A program made the position numbers and the translations under genes. This document shows positions 46,991 through 56,120 of a stretch of DNA of 64,000 bases, one piece after another (position 1 is the first letter of the stretch; every line of letters begins with the position of its first letter). The notes under the pieces are model-generated. The model saw only the letters and a program-made list of their open reading frames with translations, did no database searches and had not been told where the DNA came from. Origin of the DNA: Hydrogenophilales bacterium (GTDB lineage Bacteria > Pseudomonadota > Gammaproteobacteria > Burkholderiales > Thiobacillaceae); the NCBI GenBank assembly GCA_023258975.1, contig JAHFRD010000001.1, positions 345,471-409,470 on the forward strand, written 5' to 3'.

Positions 46991-49900
46991 CCGGCGCGGC
47001 CCATGTCATGTTTCAGGCGCGCGAACAGATCGACCACCGCGTCCTCGCCGCCAGAGGGCACGCTGACCGGTGCGGTCTTGTCTCCGTAGACGAGGTTGAT
47101 GGTAATGACCGCGCCTTCCTTGGCCGCCGCCCCCGCCGCCTCCGGCGCGGAAGAAGCGCCCTCCGGCAAAGATTCGTTCCTGGCGGCGATTTTCGGGTTG
47201 TCCTTGGCGAACTGGTCGCGTACCGCCTGATCGTCGCCGCCCTGGTCGATCCTCTTGCCGCCCGGCTTCCGTTCGTTTTCGTCCTTGATGCGCCGCGCCC
47301 GGGTCTCTTCGGCAGCGGCCTGACTTTCCTGATGCTGCGCAGTTTTCTCCGCCACCTGATTCAGCAATTCCTGTTGCAGGGCGGCATCCTTGACGGCTCC
47401 GGCCAACTGCTCGGCGCGCTTGATCTGGGCTTCCGCGTCGCGGGTGTACTTCTCCGCGCCCTTGCTGTCACCAGTGGCGTTCGCCTCGGTGGCGTGAGCC
47501 TGGGCGAACTCGGCCTGGCCCAGGGCCTCCTGGGCGATCTGCTGGCGCCGCGCGTCGGCGGCGTTGGGGTCGGTCTTCTCCAGTTCCGCGAGCTGCTTGT
47601 CTTCCGATTTGTGGGCGGCATCAGTACGGGTGTTGGCCGCCTTCTCGCGCAGGTCGTTGACCTTCTTCATGGCCGTCTCGTAGAGGGCGTCCACCTTTTC
47701 CTTGGCCGCCTTCATGGCCTCGCCGATCTGCACGCCGGCGGCGCTGCCGGTCTTGCCCAGCCGGGACATGGCGGCCTCGATCATGGATAAATCCTGGGCC
47801 GTGCTGGCGTTTTTCAGGGCATTGACGATGGCGCCGTTGATGGCCGCGCCGGTATCGACCCCCATGCTCTTGAGCCGCCCCATCCCGTTTACGATGAGGT
47901 CCAGTTCCGCCAGGGAATTCGTCGTGGCCTGGCTCAGGCCGGCGGTGAGCAGACCGAAATCCTGGCCGCTGGCGGCAATGGCCTGGCGCAGCACGCCGTC
48001 CATCACCTGGGTCAGTACCCGGGCGCCGCGCGCGGAGCCGTCGAATGCCGCCTCAGCGGTGATGGCGAATTTCTGCAGGTCGGCGCCGTTGAGCTTGTCG
48101 AGCGCGCCAGCCCAGGCGTCTTTGATTTGCAGCGCGGAGAGCTTCCCGCGCTGGCCCAACTCATCCAGTGTCTGACCATAGGCGCGTATGCTGGGCAGGC
48201 TCTGGGTGTCCAAAGCCTTGGCCATATCCGCCAGGGCCGCCGTGGTGGCCGCGCCCAGGTCTTCGCCCTTCTTTTTCGCCTCATCCAACTGGGCGCCGAA
48301 CTGGGAAATCAGATCCATGGCCCGCAGGTCGATCAGGTTGGCGGTGGCTTCCCTGCTCATGGCCGCCGCGGCGGAGACGTCGGCCAAGCCCTTGCGGATG
48401 GCTTCCAGATGCTTGCCGGCTTCATCCTTGGCCGCCTGGCTGCCCTTGCCCACTTCCATCAGCGCCGACTGCTCCTGGTAGAGCGCCTGCCAGTAGGCTT
48501 GGGAGTGCTTCAGATCGTCGCTGTAGCGCGCCCGCTCCGCTTCGCCCATACGCTGCACGGCGGCGGACGCGGCGACGGTGGTATCGCGATAGGCGGACAG
48601 CTCGTTGGCGGTATTGCCATAGGCGGCGGCCTGTTCGATCAGCGCCTGTCTCTGCGCGGCGAGGCGCTGGGTGGTGCCGTCGGCATCCAAAGACAATTTG
48701 GCCAGGGTCTCACCCAGCCACTTTCCGGCCACAGCGGCGGCCTCGAAGGCGGCCACCACCAGGGCGATCTGCATCATGCCCGGAAGGGCGCGGAAGAAGG
48801 TGCCCACGCCGGCGCCGGCGGATTTCACCCTGCCCCAGCCGCTCTCCATCAGGCCGGCCGCCGCCGTGGTCTGCGCCGCCGCCGCCGTCGAGGCCGCCGC
48901 CGCCGCCGCCGCCGCGCCCCCCTGGACGGCGCTCGCCTCGGCGGCCATCAACGCGGCATTTCTGAGGATGCCCAGGGCGGAGGACAGCGCATTCCAGGCC
49001 AGCGAAACCGGGATAGCCGCGGCGCCCAGGGCGACGGTACCCGCGATCAGGGCCTTCGTGCCGCTGCCCAGTTCATTGAAGGCGTTCAGGGATTTTGTGA
49101 CCGCCTCCAGCAGCGGCGAAAATGCGGTGACCGCATCGCCAATGCTGATTTGGACATCGTGGAAAGCGGCTTGGAAACGCGCTGACCGGGCCGCTGGCGT
49201 GTCCAGCATCTTGGCCACGGCCTCATCGGTGGCGCCGGCCTTGTTGGCCATATCCTCCAGGGTGGCGGCGAATTTACCGGCGCCCGTCCCGGTGAGCGCC
49301 AGTACCGCGTTCAGCCCGTCGACGCTGCCGAATAGCTGGCCCATCTTTTCCACATTGCCGCCCGTGGCGCGGCCCACGTCGGACAGGAAACCGGATAGCC
49401 CCTTGCTCGCCAGACTCTGCGCATCAAACTGGAGCCCCATCTGGGCGGCGGCGGCGCTGGCCTCTGTACTGGGCTTGATGATGTTGCTGATGGCCGCTTT
49501 GAGTCCGCTGACCGATTCAGATGTTTTCAGCCCGGAGCTGGTGAGCGTAGCTACACCGGCCAGCAGTTCGTCCAGGCTCACGCCAGCGGATGCGGCCACT
49601 GGCGCGACGTTGCCGATGCTGTTCGACAGCTCCGCTACCGTTGTTTTTCCAGACTTGACCGCAGTAAAAAAACCGTCGCTGACCTCTTTTGCATCGCCCA
49701 CCTTGCCGCGATAGGCGTTCATCGCGCTGGATAGTCCATCCGCCGCCACGGCGACATCCGTCACCCCGCCCATGGCGAGCTTGTTCGCCTGGTCGAGCTG
49801 GCCTATGGCGTCGGCGCCGGCGGTAGCGCCGGCGGAGATGAGCTGATACAGCGCCTGGGCATTGGCCTTTGCGTCACCGCCATATTCCCGGCTCATGGCG

Positions 49901-50502
49901 CGCACCGACTCCGACATGGCGTCCATGCTCGACGTGTCGGAAATCAGCGTGCTGACCTCGGCCATTTTCTTGCCGAAATCCATGCTGGCGGTGGCCGCGC
50001 CGCCCAGCCCATGACCGAGGCCGTAGAGGGCGGCGCCGGCCACCGCCAGCTCGCCCTGAATCTTGCCCAGCGATTCTTTCCAGCCGTTGGTGCTGGAAGT
50101 CAGTGTGCGGATTTTTTCATCGGTCTTGAGCGCGGCCTGCGCCAGTTCGGCACCGCTCAGTTTCCCAGACGCGGCCAGGGTCTCATAGGCGGCACGGGTT
50201 CTGACGATCTCTTCGCGCACCTTCTCGTGGGCCGGCAGCCCGAGGAAATCCCGCGCGGCGGCGACATCCCGGTTGGCGCGGAAAGTCTGGATCAGTTGCT
50301 GGGTGCCCTGGTCGAAATCCTTGAGCGCCACCTTGCCGGATTCGATGTCCCTTACCATCGTGGCGAAGGCGGAGATGTCCGCCTTGGTCGCGCCCAGGGC
50401 GGTCATCTCTTGCTTGAACAGCGTGTAGAACTGCCGAAGCTGGCTCTTCGCGGCGTCGTCTTCAACGCCGAGCAGGATCTTCAGGGACTGGTCACCGGCC
50501 AT
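46987..50502 (-). CDS. Phage tail tape measure protein
   Basis: At 1171 residues this is a typical tape measure: long helical coiled-coil stretches, Ala/Lys/Glu-rich repeats, a TP901-like core (VSTLISDTSSMDAMSESVRA, GAKANAQ-like QALYQLISAGATAG, AMNAYRGKVGDAKEVSDGFF) and a central hydrophobic segment near 560-620. It sets tail length and aids DNA injection. The C-terminus has dense Ala-rich helices. The start is ATG 50502. Confidence 0.92.
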   Translation of the reverse strand: MAGDQSLKILLGVEDDAAKSQLRQFYTLFKQEMTALGATKADISAFATMVRDIESGKVALKDFDQGTQQLIQTFRANRDVAAARDFLGLPAHEKVREEIVRTRAAYETLAASGKLSGAELAQAALKTDEKIRTLTSSTNGWKESLGKIQGELAVAGAALYGLGHGLGGAATASMDFGKKMAEVSTLISDTSSMDAMSESVRAMSREYGGDAKANAQALYQLISAGATAGADAIGQLDQANKLAMGGVTDVAVAADGLSSAMNAYRGKVGDAKEVSDGFFTAVKSGKTTVAELSNSIGNVAPVAASAGVSLDELLAGVATLTSSGLKTSESVSGLKAAISNIIKPSTEASAAAAQMGLQFDAQSLASKGLSGFLSDVGRATGGNVEKMGQLFGSVDGLNAVLALTGTGAGKFAATLEDMANKAGATDEAVAKMLDTPAARSARFQAAFHDVQISIGDAVTAFSPLLEAVTKSLNAFNELGSGTKALIAGTVALGAAAIPVSLAWNALSSALGILRNAALMAAEASAVQGGAAAAAAAASTAAAAQTTAAAGLMESGWGRVKSAGAGVGTFFRALPGMMQIALVVAAFEAAAVAGKWLGETLAKLSLDADGTTQRLAAQRQALIEQAAAYGNTANELSAYRDTTVAASAAVQRMGEAERARYSDDLKHSQAYWQALYQEQSALMEVGKGSQAAKDEAGKHLEAIRKGLADVSAAAAMSREATANLIDLRAMDLISQFGAQLDEAKKKGEDLGAATTAALADMAKALDTQSLPSIRAYGQTLDELGQRGKLSALQIKDAWAGALDKLNGADLQKFAITAEAAFDGSARGARVLTQVMDGVLRQAIAASGQDFGLLTAGLSQATTNSLAELDLIVNGMGRLKSMGVDTGAAINGAIVNALKNASTAQDLSMIEAAMSRLGKTGSAAGVQIGEAMKAAKEKVDALYETAMKKVNDLREKAANTRTDAAHKSEDKQLAELEKTDPNAADARRQQIAQEALGQAEFAQAHATEANATGDSKGAEKYTRDAEAQIKRAEQLAGAVKDAALQQELLNQVAEKTAQHQESQAAAEETRARRIKDENERKPGGKRIDQGGDDQAVRDQFAKDNPKIAARNESLPEGASSAPEAAGAAAKEGAVITINLVYGDKTAPVSVPSGGEDAVVDLFARLKHDMGRAG

Positions 50503-50548
50503 GATGGGCTACACTGGATACGTTAAATGTGATACGGACGAAACCACC

Positions 50549-50746
50549 ATGACCCCGCCCAACCTTCTCATCGGCAGCTTGCTGCTCGCATCGATCCTGA
50601 TGTATTTCGGGCTCACGTCGGCGTCCTGGGTGTGGTGGGTGGTGGCCGGCGTGCCGGCCCTGCTGCTGGCGATCTTTGTCTTTGGCGGGTTCTGGGTGGC
50701 GGCGATCGGCTGGTTCATCGGCGCCACCCAGCGGCGCAATCGCTAA
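50549..50746 (+). CDS. Small membrane protein on the plus strand (possible moron)
   Basis: The 65-residue protein MTPPNLLIGSLLLASILMYF has two membrane helices (about 6-22 and 28-56) and a basic tail TQRRNR. It faces opposite to every surrounding phage gene and occupies the gap between tail tube and tape measure, where tail assembly chaperones normally sit. Such inserts are often host-benefit genes; superinfection exclusion is one possibility. The minus strand here gives only a low-quality frame. Confidence 0.55.
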   Translation: MTPPNLLIGSLLLASILMYFGLTSASWVWWVVAGVPALLLAIFVFGGFWVAAIGWFIGATQRRNR

Positions 50747-50768
50747 ATCGCGCCGCAGCCGGTGGCGA

Positions 50769-51524
50769 TCAGGCGTCGTACTCGGTATACCGGTACGGAC
50801 CCGTCTGGCCGGGCAGGGTCTTGAGCAGACCCTTCATCGACGTGGTGATGAAATCGCCATTCATGAAGTCAATGTCTCCGGTCGGGGCCAACACGGCATA
50901 GTCGATTTCCAGCTTGCACGCGCGGCCATTGGCGAGGTTCTTGCCGTCCAGCAGGATGCGGCAATTGATGGTGGGCGCGGTGGCGCCGGTGACCCGCTTG
51001 CCGCTCCTGGCCGCGTAGCTGTAGTCGATCAGGCAGGCGGTGGTGATGGAGAGGGCGCCGCCTTCCAGGGCCTTGATCAGGCCGATGTCGTAATCCACGC
51101 TGTAATCGGTACCCAGCACCAGCGGGGTAGAGGGTGCTGCGGCGGTAGACACGTTGAACCCCGAGGCGGCGATGTTGCCGTGCGCCAGGTCCACCCAGCG
51201 GCCGGGAATCAGGCTCACCGCCTCATCGGTGGCGCTGCCGCTGCCTTGGCTGATGGCGGCGATGTTGCCGATCATGGCCATGGCCAGAATTTCCGCGGGC
51301 TGATCGTCGAAGTCGATGGTCATCTCCGTGGGCTTGGCGATGAACACGGTATCGAGCGCCTGGCCCAGGGTGTCCTTCATCCGGCTGGTGCGGATTTTCT
51401 TGTCCGGGTCGGGCTGGGTGATGGCCAGTTTCGTGGTGTTGAGGGGGTCCAGGAAGCCGACGAAGGCGCCGGTATCGGTCAAGCGGCCGATGCGCACGTT
51501 TCCTGCTACGAGTAGTCCAGACAT
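50769..51524 (-). CDS. Major tail tube protein
   Basis: The 251-residue protein MSGLLVAGNVRIGRLTDTGA has the beta-rich pattern of siphovirus tail tubes, with LAITQPDPDKKIRTSRMKDT, TIDFDDQPAEILAMAMIG and GKRVTGATAPTINCRILLDG. Its place before the tape measure and its size support the assignment. No Ig-like C-terminal domain is visible. Confidence 0.8.
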   Translation of the reverse strand: MSGLLVAGNVRIGRLTDTGAFVGFLDPLNTTKLAITQPDPDKKIRTSRMKDTLGQALDTVFIAKPTEMTIDFDDQPAEILAMAMIGNIAAISQGSGSATDEAVSLIPGRWVDLAHGNIAASGFNVSTAAAPSTPLVLGTDYSVDYDIGLIKALEGGALSITTACLIDYSYAARSGKRVTGATAPTINCRILLDGKNLANGRACKLEIDYAVLAPTGDIDFMNGDFITTSMKGLLKTLPGQTGPYRYTEYDA

Positions 51525-51556
51525 GGTAGTGCTCCTGTGAAATCAACGTGAAACAA

Positions 51557-51655
51557 CAGCGCGGGCGGGCAAAGACGCCGGCGAGACGCCTGCGCTACAC
51601 GCGGGCGGGCAGCCGGCTGGCAGGCGGGACGCCCGCGCTATAGGGTGGGTATGGG
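51557..51655. repeat. Cluster of REP-like palindromes inside the prophage
   Basis: Two copies of GCGGGCGGGCA (51561 and 51601), a GACGCCGGCGAGACGCC hairpin followed by TGCGCTACAC, and a GCCGGCTGGC / GGACGCCCGCGCTATAGGG unit fill the 137-base gap before the tail tube gene. The GCCGGC...GCGCTAC core is shared with chromosomal repeats at 20.18 and 28.64 kb. Confidence 0.65.
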
Positions 51656-51661
51656 TATGGA

Positions 51662-51937
51662 TCATGGAATCTTGATCAGGCCCTTGCTGCTGGCCCACAG
51701 GGTCAACAGCAAGGAGATGACGCCGATGACGGTGAGCGCCTTGCTGACCACGCTCTTGCCGATCTCCTGGTACAACAACGAGGTCAGGCGGGCGATGGCC
51801 TTCTCGGCGGCGCGTTCGGCGATCTGCTCGATCAGCTCCTCGCCGATGGGGCTGACCCGCCGCTCCGGGCCGTCATAGTTGGATTCATTGAATTCGGAGA
51901 TCTTGCCGAACCCCTTGATGTTTTCCTGATGGCTCAT
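51662..51937 (-). CDS. Small phage membrane protein (holin/spanin-like position), 91 aa
   Basis: MSHQENIKGFGKISEFNESN contains YDGPERR, an amphipathic helix and one C-terminal membrane helix (about 68-86, KALTVIGVISLLLTLWAS). It overlaps a 23-codon gene upstream by ATGA. Likely part of a lysis or membrane group; exact role unknown. Confidence 0.6.
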   Translation of the reverse strand: MSHQENIKGFGKISEFNESNYDGPERRVSPIGEELIEQIAERAAEKAIARLTSLLYQEIGKSVVSKALTVIGVISLLLTLWASSKGLIKIP

Positions 51938-52005
51938 GGTTTCGGTACCGAGAAAATCACGGCCTGGAACAGCGCCCGATTCGCACCGGCGATCAGCGAT
52001 TTCAT
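51934..52005 (-). CDS. Micro-gene, 23 aa, bridging two overlapping genes
   Basis: This frame encodes MKSLIAGANRALFQAVIFSV then PKP. Its ATG overlaps the stop of the upstream holin-like gene (ATGA at 52002-52005) and its stop overlaps the ATG of the next gene (ATGA at 51934-51937). The exact double junction is hard to get by chance and implies translation. The peptide is amphipathic with a hydrophobic second half; it might only relay ribosomes or might be a tiny lysis factor. Confidence 0.5.
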   Translation of the reverse strand: MKSLIAGANRALFQAVIFSVPKP

Positions 52006-52253
52006 TGGCCACCTTCCTTGAGAATGATGGAGAGGACGCCGGCGACCCCGGCGCAGATTGCGCCGATGCTCGCCTGATCCACAGCTATCCCGGCAATGCC
52101 GCAGAGCACCGCAAGGCCGCTCCAGGTGCTGGGCTCGCGCAGTCGCTGGATCAGATAGTCCATGTGCCAACTCAGAGTGATAGTCCGGGCAAAGTCGCCA
52201 CAGACGACAGGGGCAAATTCGATGATCGTGAGGGCAGGCCATTCATGACTCAT
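52002..52253 (-). CDS. Holin-like small membrane protein
   Basis: From ATG 52253 (ATGA overlap with the upstream gene) the product has 83 residues; an internal ATG at 52163 gives 53 residues, MDYLIQRLREPSTWSGLAVL..., which looks like the phage holin-type family with two short membrane helices and a basic start. Either start or both may be used. It begins the short membrane-gene cluster. Confidence 0.6.
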   Translation of the reverse strand: MSHEWPALTIIEFAPVVCGDFARTITLSWHMDYLIQRLREPSTWSGLAVLCGIAGIAVDQASIGAICAGVAGVLSIILKEGGQ

Positions 52254-52684
52254 CGCATTTCAATGGGAATAGAAAACGCCAGGGTGCTGATGACGGCGCC
52301 GTTGCCGTAACGCATGGCGTCAGGATCTTGCTCTCGCTTCATGGGCTTGATGCCGCCGACCAGGACATGGCCGGCGAGGCCGCGGATCAGGATGCTCATG
52401 AGGGCGCCGTGGCCAGACAGGTCGGCGCCGCCGGCGACCAGCGCTGGCGTGCTGGCGATGACCACTTCCCAGGACTGGCGCAGGATGGCTTGGTGCGGGC
52501 TGGTTTCGTCGAGCCGGTCGCCGCCGTAATAGGCCCAGACGTGGGTGGCGGCATCCGGCTGGTCGAGCCAGCGCATGTATTCGACGAAGCCGCCCACGGC
52601 TGCGGCCGGCGCGAGCTCGCCCAGGCGGGCGCGCAAGAGCGGATCGACGGCCAGGTGGTTGCTGTCCAGGGGCGACGCGCTCAT
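52250..52684 (-). CDS. Tail terminator-like protein, 144 aa
   Basis: The protein MSASPLDSNHLAVDPLLRAR has a helical N-terminus and a beta core (VWAYYGGDRLDETSPHQAIL, SWEVVIASTPA, HGALMSILIRGLAGHVLVGG) as in gpU/Gp37-type terminators that cap the tail tube. Its place between the gpZ-like and tail genes fits. ATGA overlaps on both sides. Confidence 0.65.
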   Translation of the reverse strand: MSASPLDSNHLAVDPLLRARLGELAPAAAVGGFVEYMRWLDQPDAATHVWAYYGGDRLDETSPHQAILRQSWEVVIASTPALVAGGADLSGHGALMSILIRGLAGHVLVGGIKPMKREQDPDAMRYGNGAVISTLAFSIPIEMR

Positions 52685-53301
52685 GCCTTCTGCCCCTCGA
52701 CGTTGGTCGCGTAGTTGAGTTCCTGGGCCAGAACCACCTTCAGGCGCAGGCCGGCGGCCTCAGCCTGGGCGGCGATGATCCCGCGCACGGCCTGGGTATC
52801 CAGCGGCACCCGGGCCAGAACCACCGGGAAGCGGTGGCGCAGTTCGGCCGGACAGGTTGGCTTGAACTTGCGCGGGTTGTAGGGGTAGAGGTCGGCGTCG
52901 AACCGTTTGCTGTGCAGACGTATCCACACCCGATCCTGCGCGGCGCCGCCGGCGGTTTTGTAGATGCGCGCCACGAAGGCGCCGGGGAATGTGAACCCCG
53001 GCACCGAGGCGCCGCCGGCATCCTGAGACGGCGTGCCCAGCAGATCGGCCGGGATCGGGTTGAGGCCGAAGCGGATTTCAGCGGATTGCTGGAACACGCG
53101 CGGCACCACGCGGGTTTGCAGGCCCTTCGGTTTGGCGCCGATGGCCTGGGCAATTTCCCGGCGCGCCTGGGCGCCGATGAAGCTCACCGTCTTGCGCAGG
53201 GCGCGCTGCCTTGCGCTCTCCATCTGCTCGGGCGCCGCCAGGAACTGCGCCTCGATCTCAGCCAGGCCGTGGGTGCTGACGACGATGCGGTCGCTGCTCA
53301 T
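52681..53301 (-). CDS. Minor tail protein Z-like (tail completion) protein
   Basis: MSSDRIVVSTHGLAEIEAQF starts a 206-residue protein resembling lambda gpZ/HK97 gp10-like tail completion proteins: RALRKTVSFIGAQARREIAQ, LNPIPADLLGTPSQDAGG, VWIRLHSKRFDADLYPYN. It joins tail to head. It overlaps both neighbours by ATGA. Confidence 0.75.
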   Translation of the reverse strand: MSSDRIVVSTHGLAEIEAQFLAAPEQMESARQRALRKTVSFIGAQARREIAQAIGAKPKGLQTRVVPRVFQQSAEIRFGLNPIPADLLGTPSQDAGGASVPGFTFPGAFVARIYKTAGGAAQDRVWIRLHSKRFDADLYPYNPRKFKPTCPAELRHRFPVVLARVPLDTQAVRGIIAAQAEAAGLRLKVVLAQELNYATNVEGQKA

Positions 53302-53621
53302 GCCCGTCTCAGTGTGAGCGTGGTCCAGCCGCGCGGGTCGGTCACGGAACGGGTGACCACGTAGCCCACGCCCCGGATGCTGCAGGGCGCGTCCACCGCC
53401 ACCAGTCCGGCCAGGTCCGCCGCCGCCGCACCGGCCTGCCATTCGCGGAAATTGCGCGGGGGGCCGGAGCCGGGGCCGGAGCCGATGGCCTCGCCGTGGT
53501 CCTCGATGTCGCCGAATACCACCGGAATCGATAGCCCGCCGCACACCAGTTCCGCATTGGCGAGATGACTCGCCACGGCGCGGTGTACGCGGGTTTCGAG
53601 GGCGGCGAACGGCGTCGGCAT
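53298..53621 (-). CDS. Head-tail connector protein (gpFII-like position), 107 aa
   Basis: MPTPFAALETRVHRAVASHL is followed by a beta region (SIPVVFGDIEDHGEAIGSG, VDAPCSIRGVGYVVTRSVTD). Position right after the major capsid gene and size match head-tail joining proteins. It lies 5 bases after the capsid stop. Confidence 0.65.
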   Translation of the reverse strand: MPTPFAALETRVHRAVASHLANAELVCGGLSIPVVFGDIEDHGEAIGSGPGSGPPRNFREWQAGAAAADLAGLVAVDAPCSIRGVGYVVTRSVTDPRGWTTLTLRRA

Positions 53622-53626
53622 GTCGA

Positions 53627-54622
53627 TCAGGCGGTCAGCTTGATGATGGTGCGCGGACGGGTACAGATGCTGAGGGGGTTGCTCTGCGATTCCAGCATCA
53701 CGCCCTTGCTCATTTCCAGCGGCTCCTGCTTGCTGTAATAGGGCAGGCCGATGGTATTCACGGTCTCCATGTAGTCCGCCGGGGCGTAGTTGGTCACGAA
53801 CAGGTCGGGCACGCCTTCCGGGATCAGGTAGGCCTCGCCGTCGGCGATGAAATGGACGTCGCCAACCTGGCCACGGTATTCCTCGAACAGCACATCGCCG
53901 TACAAGAAGGCGGCGCGCGGGTCGGCGCGCAGGGCGGCGCCGTCCTGCCAGCGGTCGTAGGCCTTGAGCACGGCGGCGTGATTGGTGAAGCTGTCCATGA
54001 ATCCGGGCGAGGCGAAACAACGCCAGCCGGTGGCCATCATGTCGCCCAGGGCGGACTCGCCCTGGCGCTTGGCCTCGATGACCTTCTGGCGGACCTTGGT
54101 ATCGGCGTTGGACAGCGCCAGGCTCTTGCTCTGCTGGGTGACGCCGAACTGGGCCATCAGGTCGGCGATGACCGTGGTGCCGTCGGCATCCACGATCAGG
54201 CCCTTGATGGCGCCCATGCGCTGGAATTCGAGAGTGGCATCCAGCCGACGACGATGCTTGAGCAGGCGCTGGTTGACGATGGTCTGCACCGTCTCCAGCT
54301 CGGTCTCGGAACCGAAGGCACGGACGTTCTGGAATGCGTCGGCCAGGATCGCCGAGCGCTGCGGCAGGTGTACCGTGGCGAAGGTGAGCATCTGGCGGCG
54401 GTCGGCATGGGTCGCCTGTGCCGGGGCGCCACGATGGCCGGCGGGCACCAGGGATAGGGTCTCGCCCATTTTTTCCACCATGACGGTGGTGGTGGTGATG
54501 CCTTCCTCGGTGAACAGGCCCAGCTCGGAAATGCGGCGGGGCACATACTGGGTTTCGTTGATGGCCTTGGTCAGGCTGGAAACGCTGAAGGCGTCGTTGT
54601 CGAAAATGGCGATGGTGGGCAT
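53627..54622 (-). CDS. Major capsid protein (lambda gpE family)
   Basis: The 331-residue protein MPTIAIFDNDAFSVSSLTKA has the gpE-type start and blocks: YVPRRISELGLFTEEGITTT, RQMLTFATVHLPQRSAILAD, GWRCFASPGFMDSFTNH and PEGVPDLFVTNYAPADYM. It forms the HK97-fold capsid shell. It follows the decoration protein gene. Confidence 0.92.
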   Translation of the reverse strand: MPTIAIFDNDAFSVSSLTKAINETQYVPRRISELGLFTEEGITTTTVMVEKMGETLSLVPAGHRGAPAQATHADRRQMLTFATVHLPQRSAILADAFQNVRAFGSETELETVQTIVNQRLLKHRRRLDATLEFQRMGAIKGLIVDADGTTVIADLMAQFGVTQQSKSLALSNADTKVRQKVIEAKRQGESALGDMMATGWRCFASPGFMDSFTNHAAVLKAYDRWQDGAALRADPRAAFLYGDVLFEEYRGQVGDVHFIADGEAYLIPEGVPDLFVTNYAPADYMETVNTIGLPYYSKQEPLEMSKGVMLESQSNPLSICTRPRTIIKLTA

Positions 54623-54658
54623 GTGAAGGCTCCAGTGTCGGGTAGTCGGCGGCCGGGA

Positions 54659-55000
54659 TCAGCGGACGATGATGTATTTCGCAGCCAGGGCGGCGCGGGC
54701 GGCGGTATCCAGGCCAGTGAGCAGCGCGCCGTCGACCTCGGCGATGCGCACCACGGCCAGGCCAGGCTGGTCGACGCTCAGGTCGGGCACACCGGCCCAG
54801 AGGATGCCGGCGGCCACTTCGCTGCCGTCGGAGGCAGCGGGCGCGTAGGCGGTGTACTTGCCGCTGGCGGTGATCTGGCCCAGCACCTGGCCGGCGGGCA
54901 TGGCGCCGGCGGCGGCGGCAATGACGATGGCGTCCTTGGCGATGGGCTCGTTGCCCGCGTCGAGGATGAACTCACCAGGGTGGATTTTTTCGGTCAGCAT
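54659..55000 (-). CDS. Head decoration protein (lambda gpD-like)
   Basis: The 113-residue protein MLTEKIHPGEFILDAGNEPI has the gpD features EPIAKDAIVIAAAAG, AGQVLGQITASGKYTAYAP and ILWAGVPDLSVDQPGLAVVR. It caps the capsid three-fold sites. The order protease-D-E is that of lambda. Confidence 0.88.
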   Translation of the reverse strand: MLTEKIHPGEFILDAGNEPIAKDAIVIAAAAGAMPAGQVLGQITASGKYTAYAPAASDGSEVAAGILWAGVPDLSVDQPGLAVVRIAEVDGALLTGLDTAARAALAAKYIIVR

Positions 55001-55005
55001 GATGG

Positions 55006-56064
55006 TCACGCTCCTTTCTTCAGTTGAGTGGTACGGCGTTGCGCCCAGATGGAACCGGTTTTCACCGCCTGGGGCGCAGTCGCTGGCGGCGTGGAATGGG
55101 GATCGTCGATGTGGCCATCGGTGGGATGCGCATCGGCGGCATCGGCACGGGCGGCCAGGAGCGCGGCGCGGACCTCGGCCAGGGGGCGGCCGGCGCGGAT
55201 GTGCGCGGCGGCCTGGTCGGCCACCTGGGCATAGATGCACAGGTCGCGAATCTCGGTGGCCTGGGCGATGGCGGTACGGGCCTGTTCTACCTCGGCATAG
55301 GCAAGCGCGAAGTGGTCGCCGTAGTCGGCCAGGCCGGCCTCTGTCGCCAGGGCGACGATGCGGACGGCGACGGTGGACTGGGGCGCAGCGGGCGGCGGCG
55401 GGCTCGGGTCATCCGCAGCGACATGGGCTCGTGCCGTGGCCTGCACGCGGGCCAGCACCTCGGCGGGAATGCCCAGAGCGAAGGCATAGGCGCGGGCCTG
55501 AGCGCCGGCGCCGGTGGAGGATTTGATCGGCTCGCAGACATCGGCAAACCCGGCATCCACCGCTTCCTGGGCGGTCAGGTAGGTCTCGGCGTCGAGCAGC
55601 GCCTTCACTTCGTCGGCCGTCTTGCCGGTGCGGGCGCAGTAGGTGGCGATCAGGGCCTGGCCGTACTTGTCGAGCACGTCGGCTTCGGCGCGCAGATCGG
55701 CAGCGTTGCCCATGGCGAAGGTCCACGGGTTGTGGACCATCATCAGGGTATTGGCCGGCATGATGATTTCGTCGGCGGCCATGGCGACGATGGACGCCGC
55801 ACTCATGGCCACGCCATCGACCCGGCAGGTCACCCGGGCGGGGTGCTGGCTGAGGTAGCTGTAGATCCCCAGGCCCATGTTGGTGTCGCCACCCCGGCAG
55901 TTGATCCGCACCAGGATTTCCGGCACGTCGCCCAGGGCCTCGACGGCGCCGATGAAATCGGTATCGGTGATGTCCCAGTCGCCGATGATGCCGCGGATGG
56001 CGACTTCCGCCGCATCGCCTGCGGTGGCCTGTACAGCGGTAAACCAGGGGGTCTTGGAGGGCAT
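55006..56064 (-). CDS. ClpP-like prohead protease/scaffold
   Basis: The 352-residue protein has a ClpP fold: RINCRGGDTNMGLGIYSYL, catalytic Ser 91 in VDGVAMSAASIVAMAA and His 111 in LMMVHNPWTF, then a helical Ala-rich C-terminal region that serves as scaffold in this family. It matures the prohead, equivalent to lambda gpC. A 20-base element shared with the gpW gene lies 57 bases upstream of its start. Confidence 0.9.
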   Translation of the reverse strand: MPSKTPWFTAVQATAGDAAEVAIRGIIGDWDITDTDFIGAVEALGDVPEILVRINCRGGDTNMGLGIYSYLSQHPARVTCRVDGVAMSAASIVAMAADEIIMPANTLMMVHNPWTFAMGNAADLRAEADVLDKYGQALIATYCARTGKTADEVKALLDAETYLTAQEAVDAGFADVCEPIKSSTGAGAQARAYAFALGIPAEVLARVQATARAHVAADDPSPPPPAAPQSTVAVRIVALATEAGLADYGDHFALAYAEVEQARTAIAQATEIRDLCIYAQVADQAAAHIRAGRPLAEVRAALLAARADAADAHPTDGHIDDPHSTPPATAPQAVKTGSIWAQRRTTQLKKGA

Positions 56065-56120
56065 TTACATTCTCGCCAGTGATCGATGGCTGGGATGTTG
56101 AGGGAGTGCAACATTTATTG
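56065..56120 (-). other. Leader of the protease gene
   Basis: No gene is seen here. It is the 5' leader of the ClpP-like gene and is somewhat AT-rich (AATAAATGTTGC on the minus strand). Confidence 0.4.

Noticed and set aside
50509..50739. Minus-strand 76-codon frame as a tail chaperone
   Set aside because: Its sequence is low-complexity shadow of the hydrophobic plus-strand protein and shows no chaperone features.
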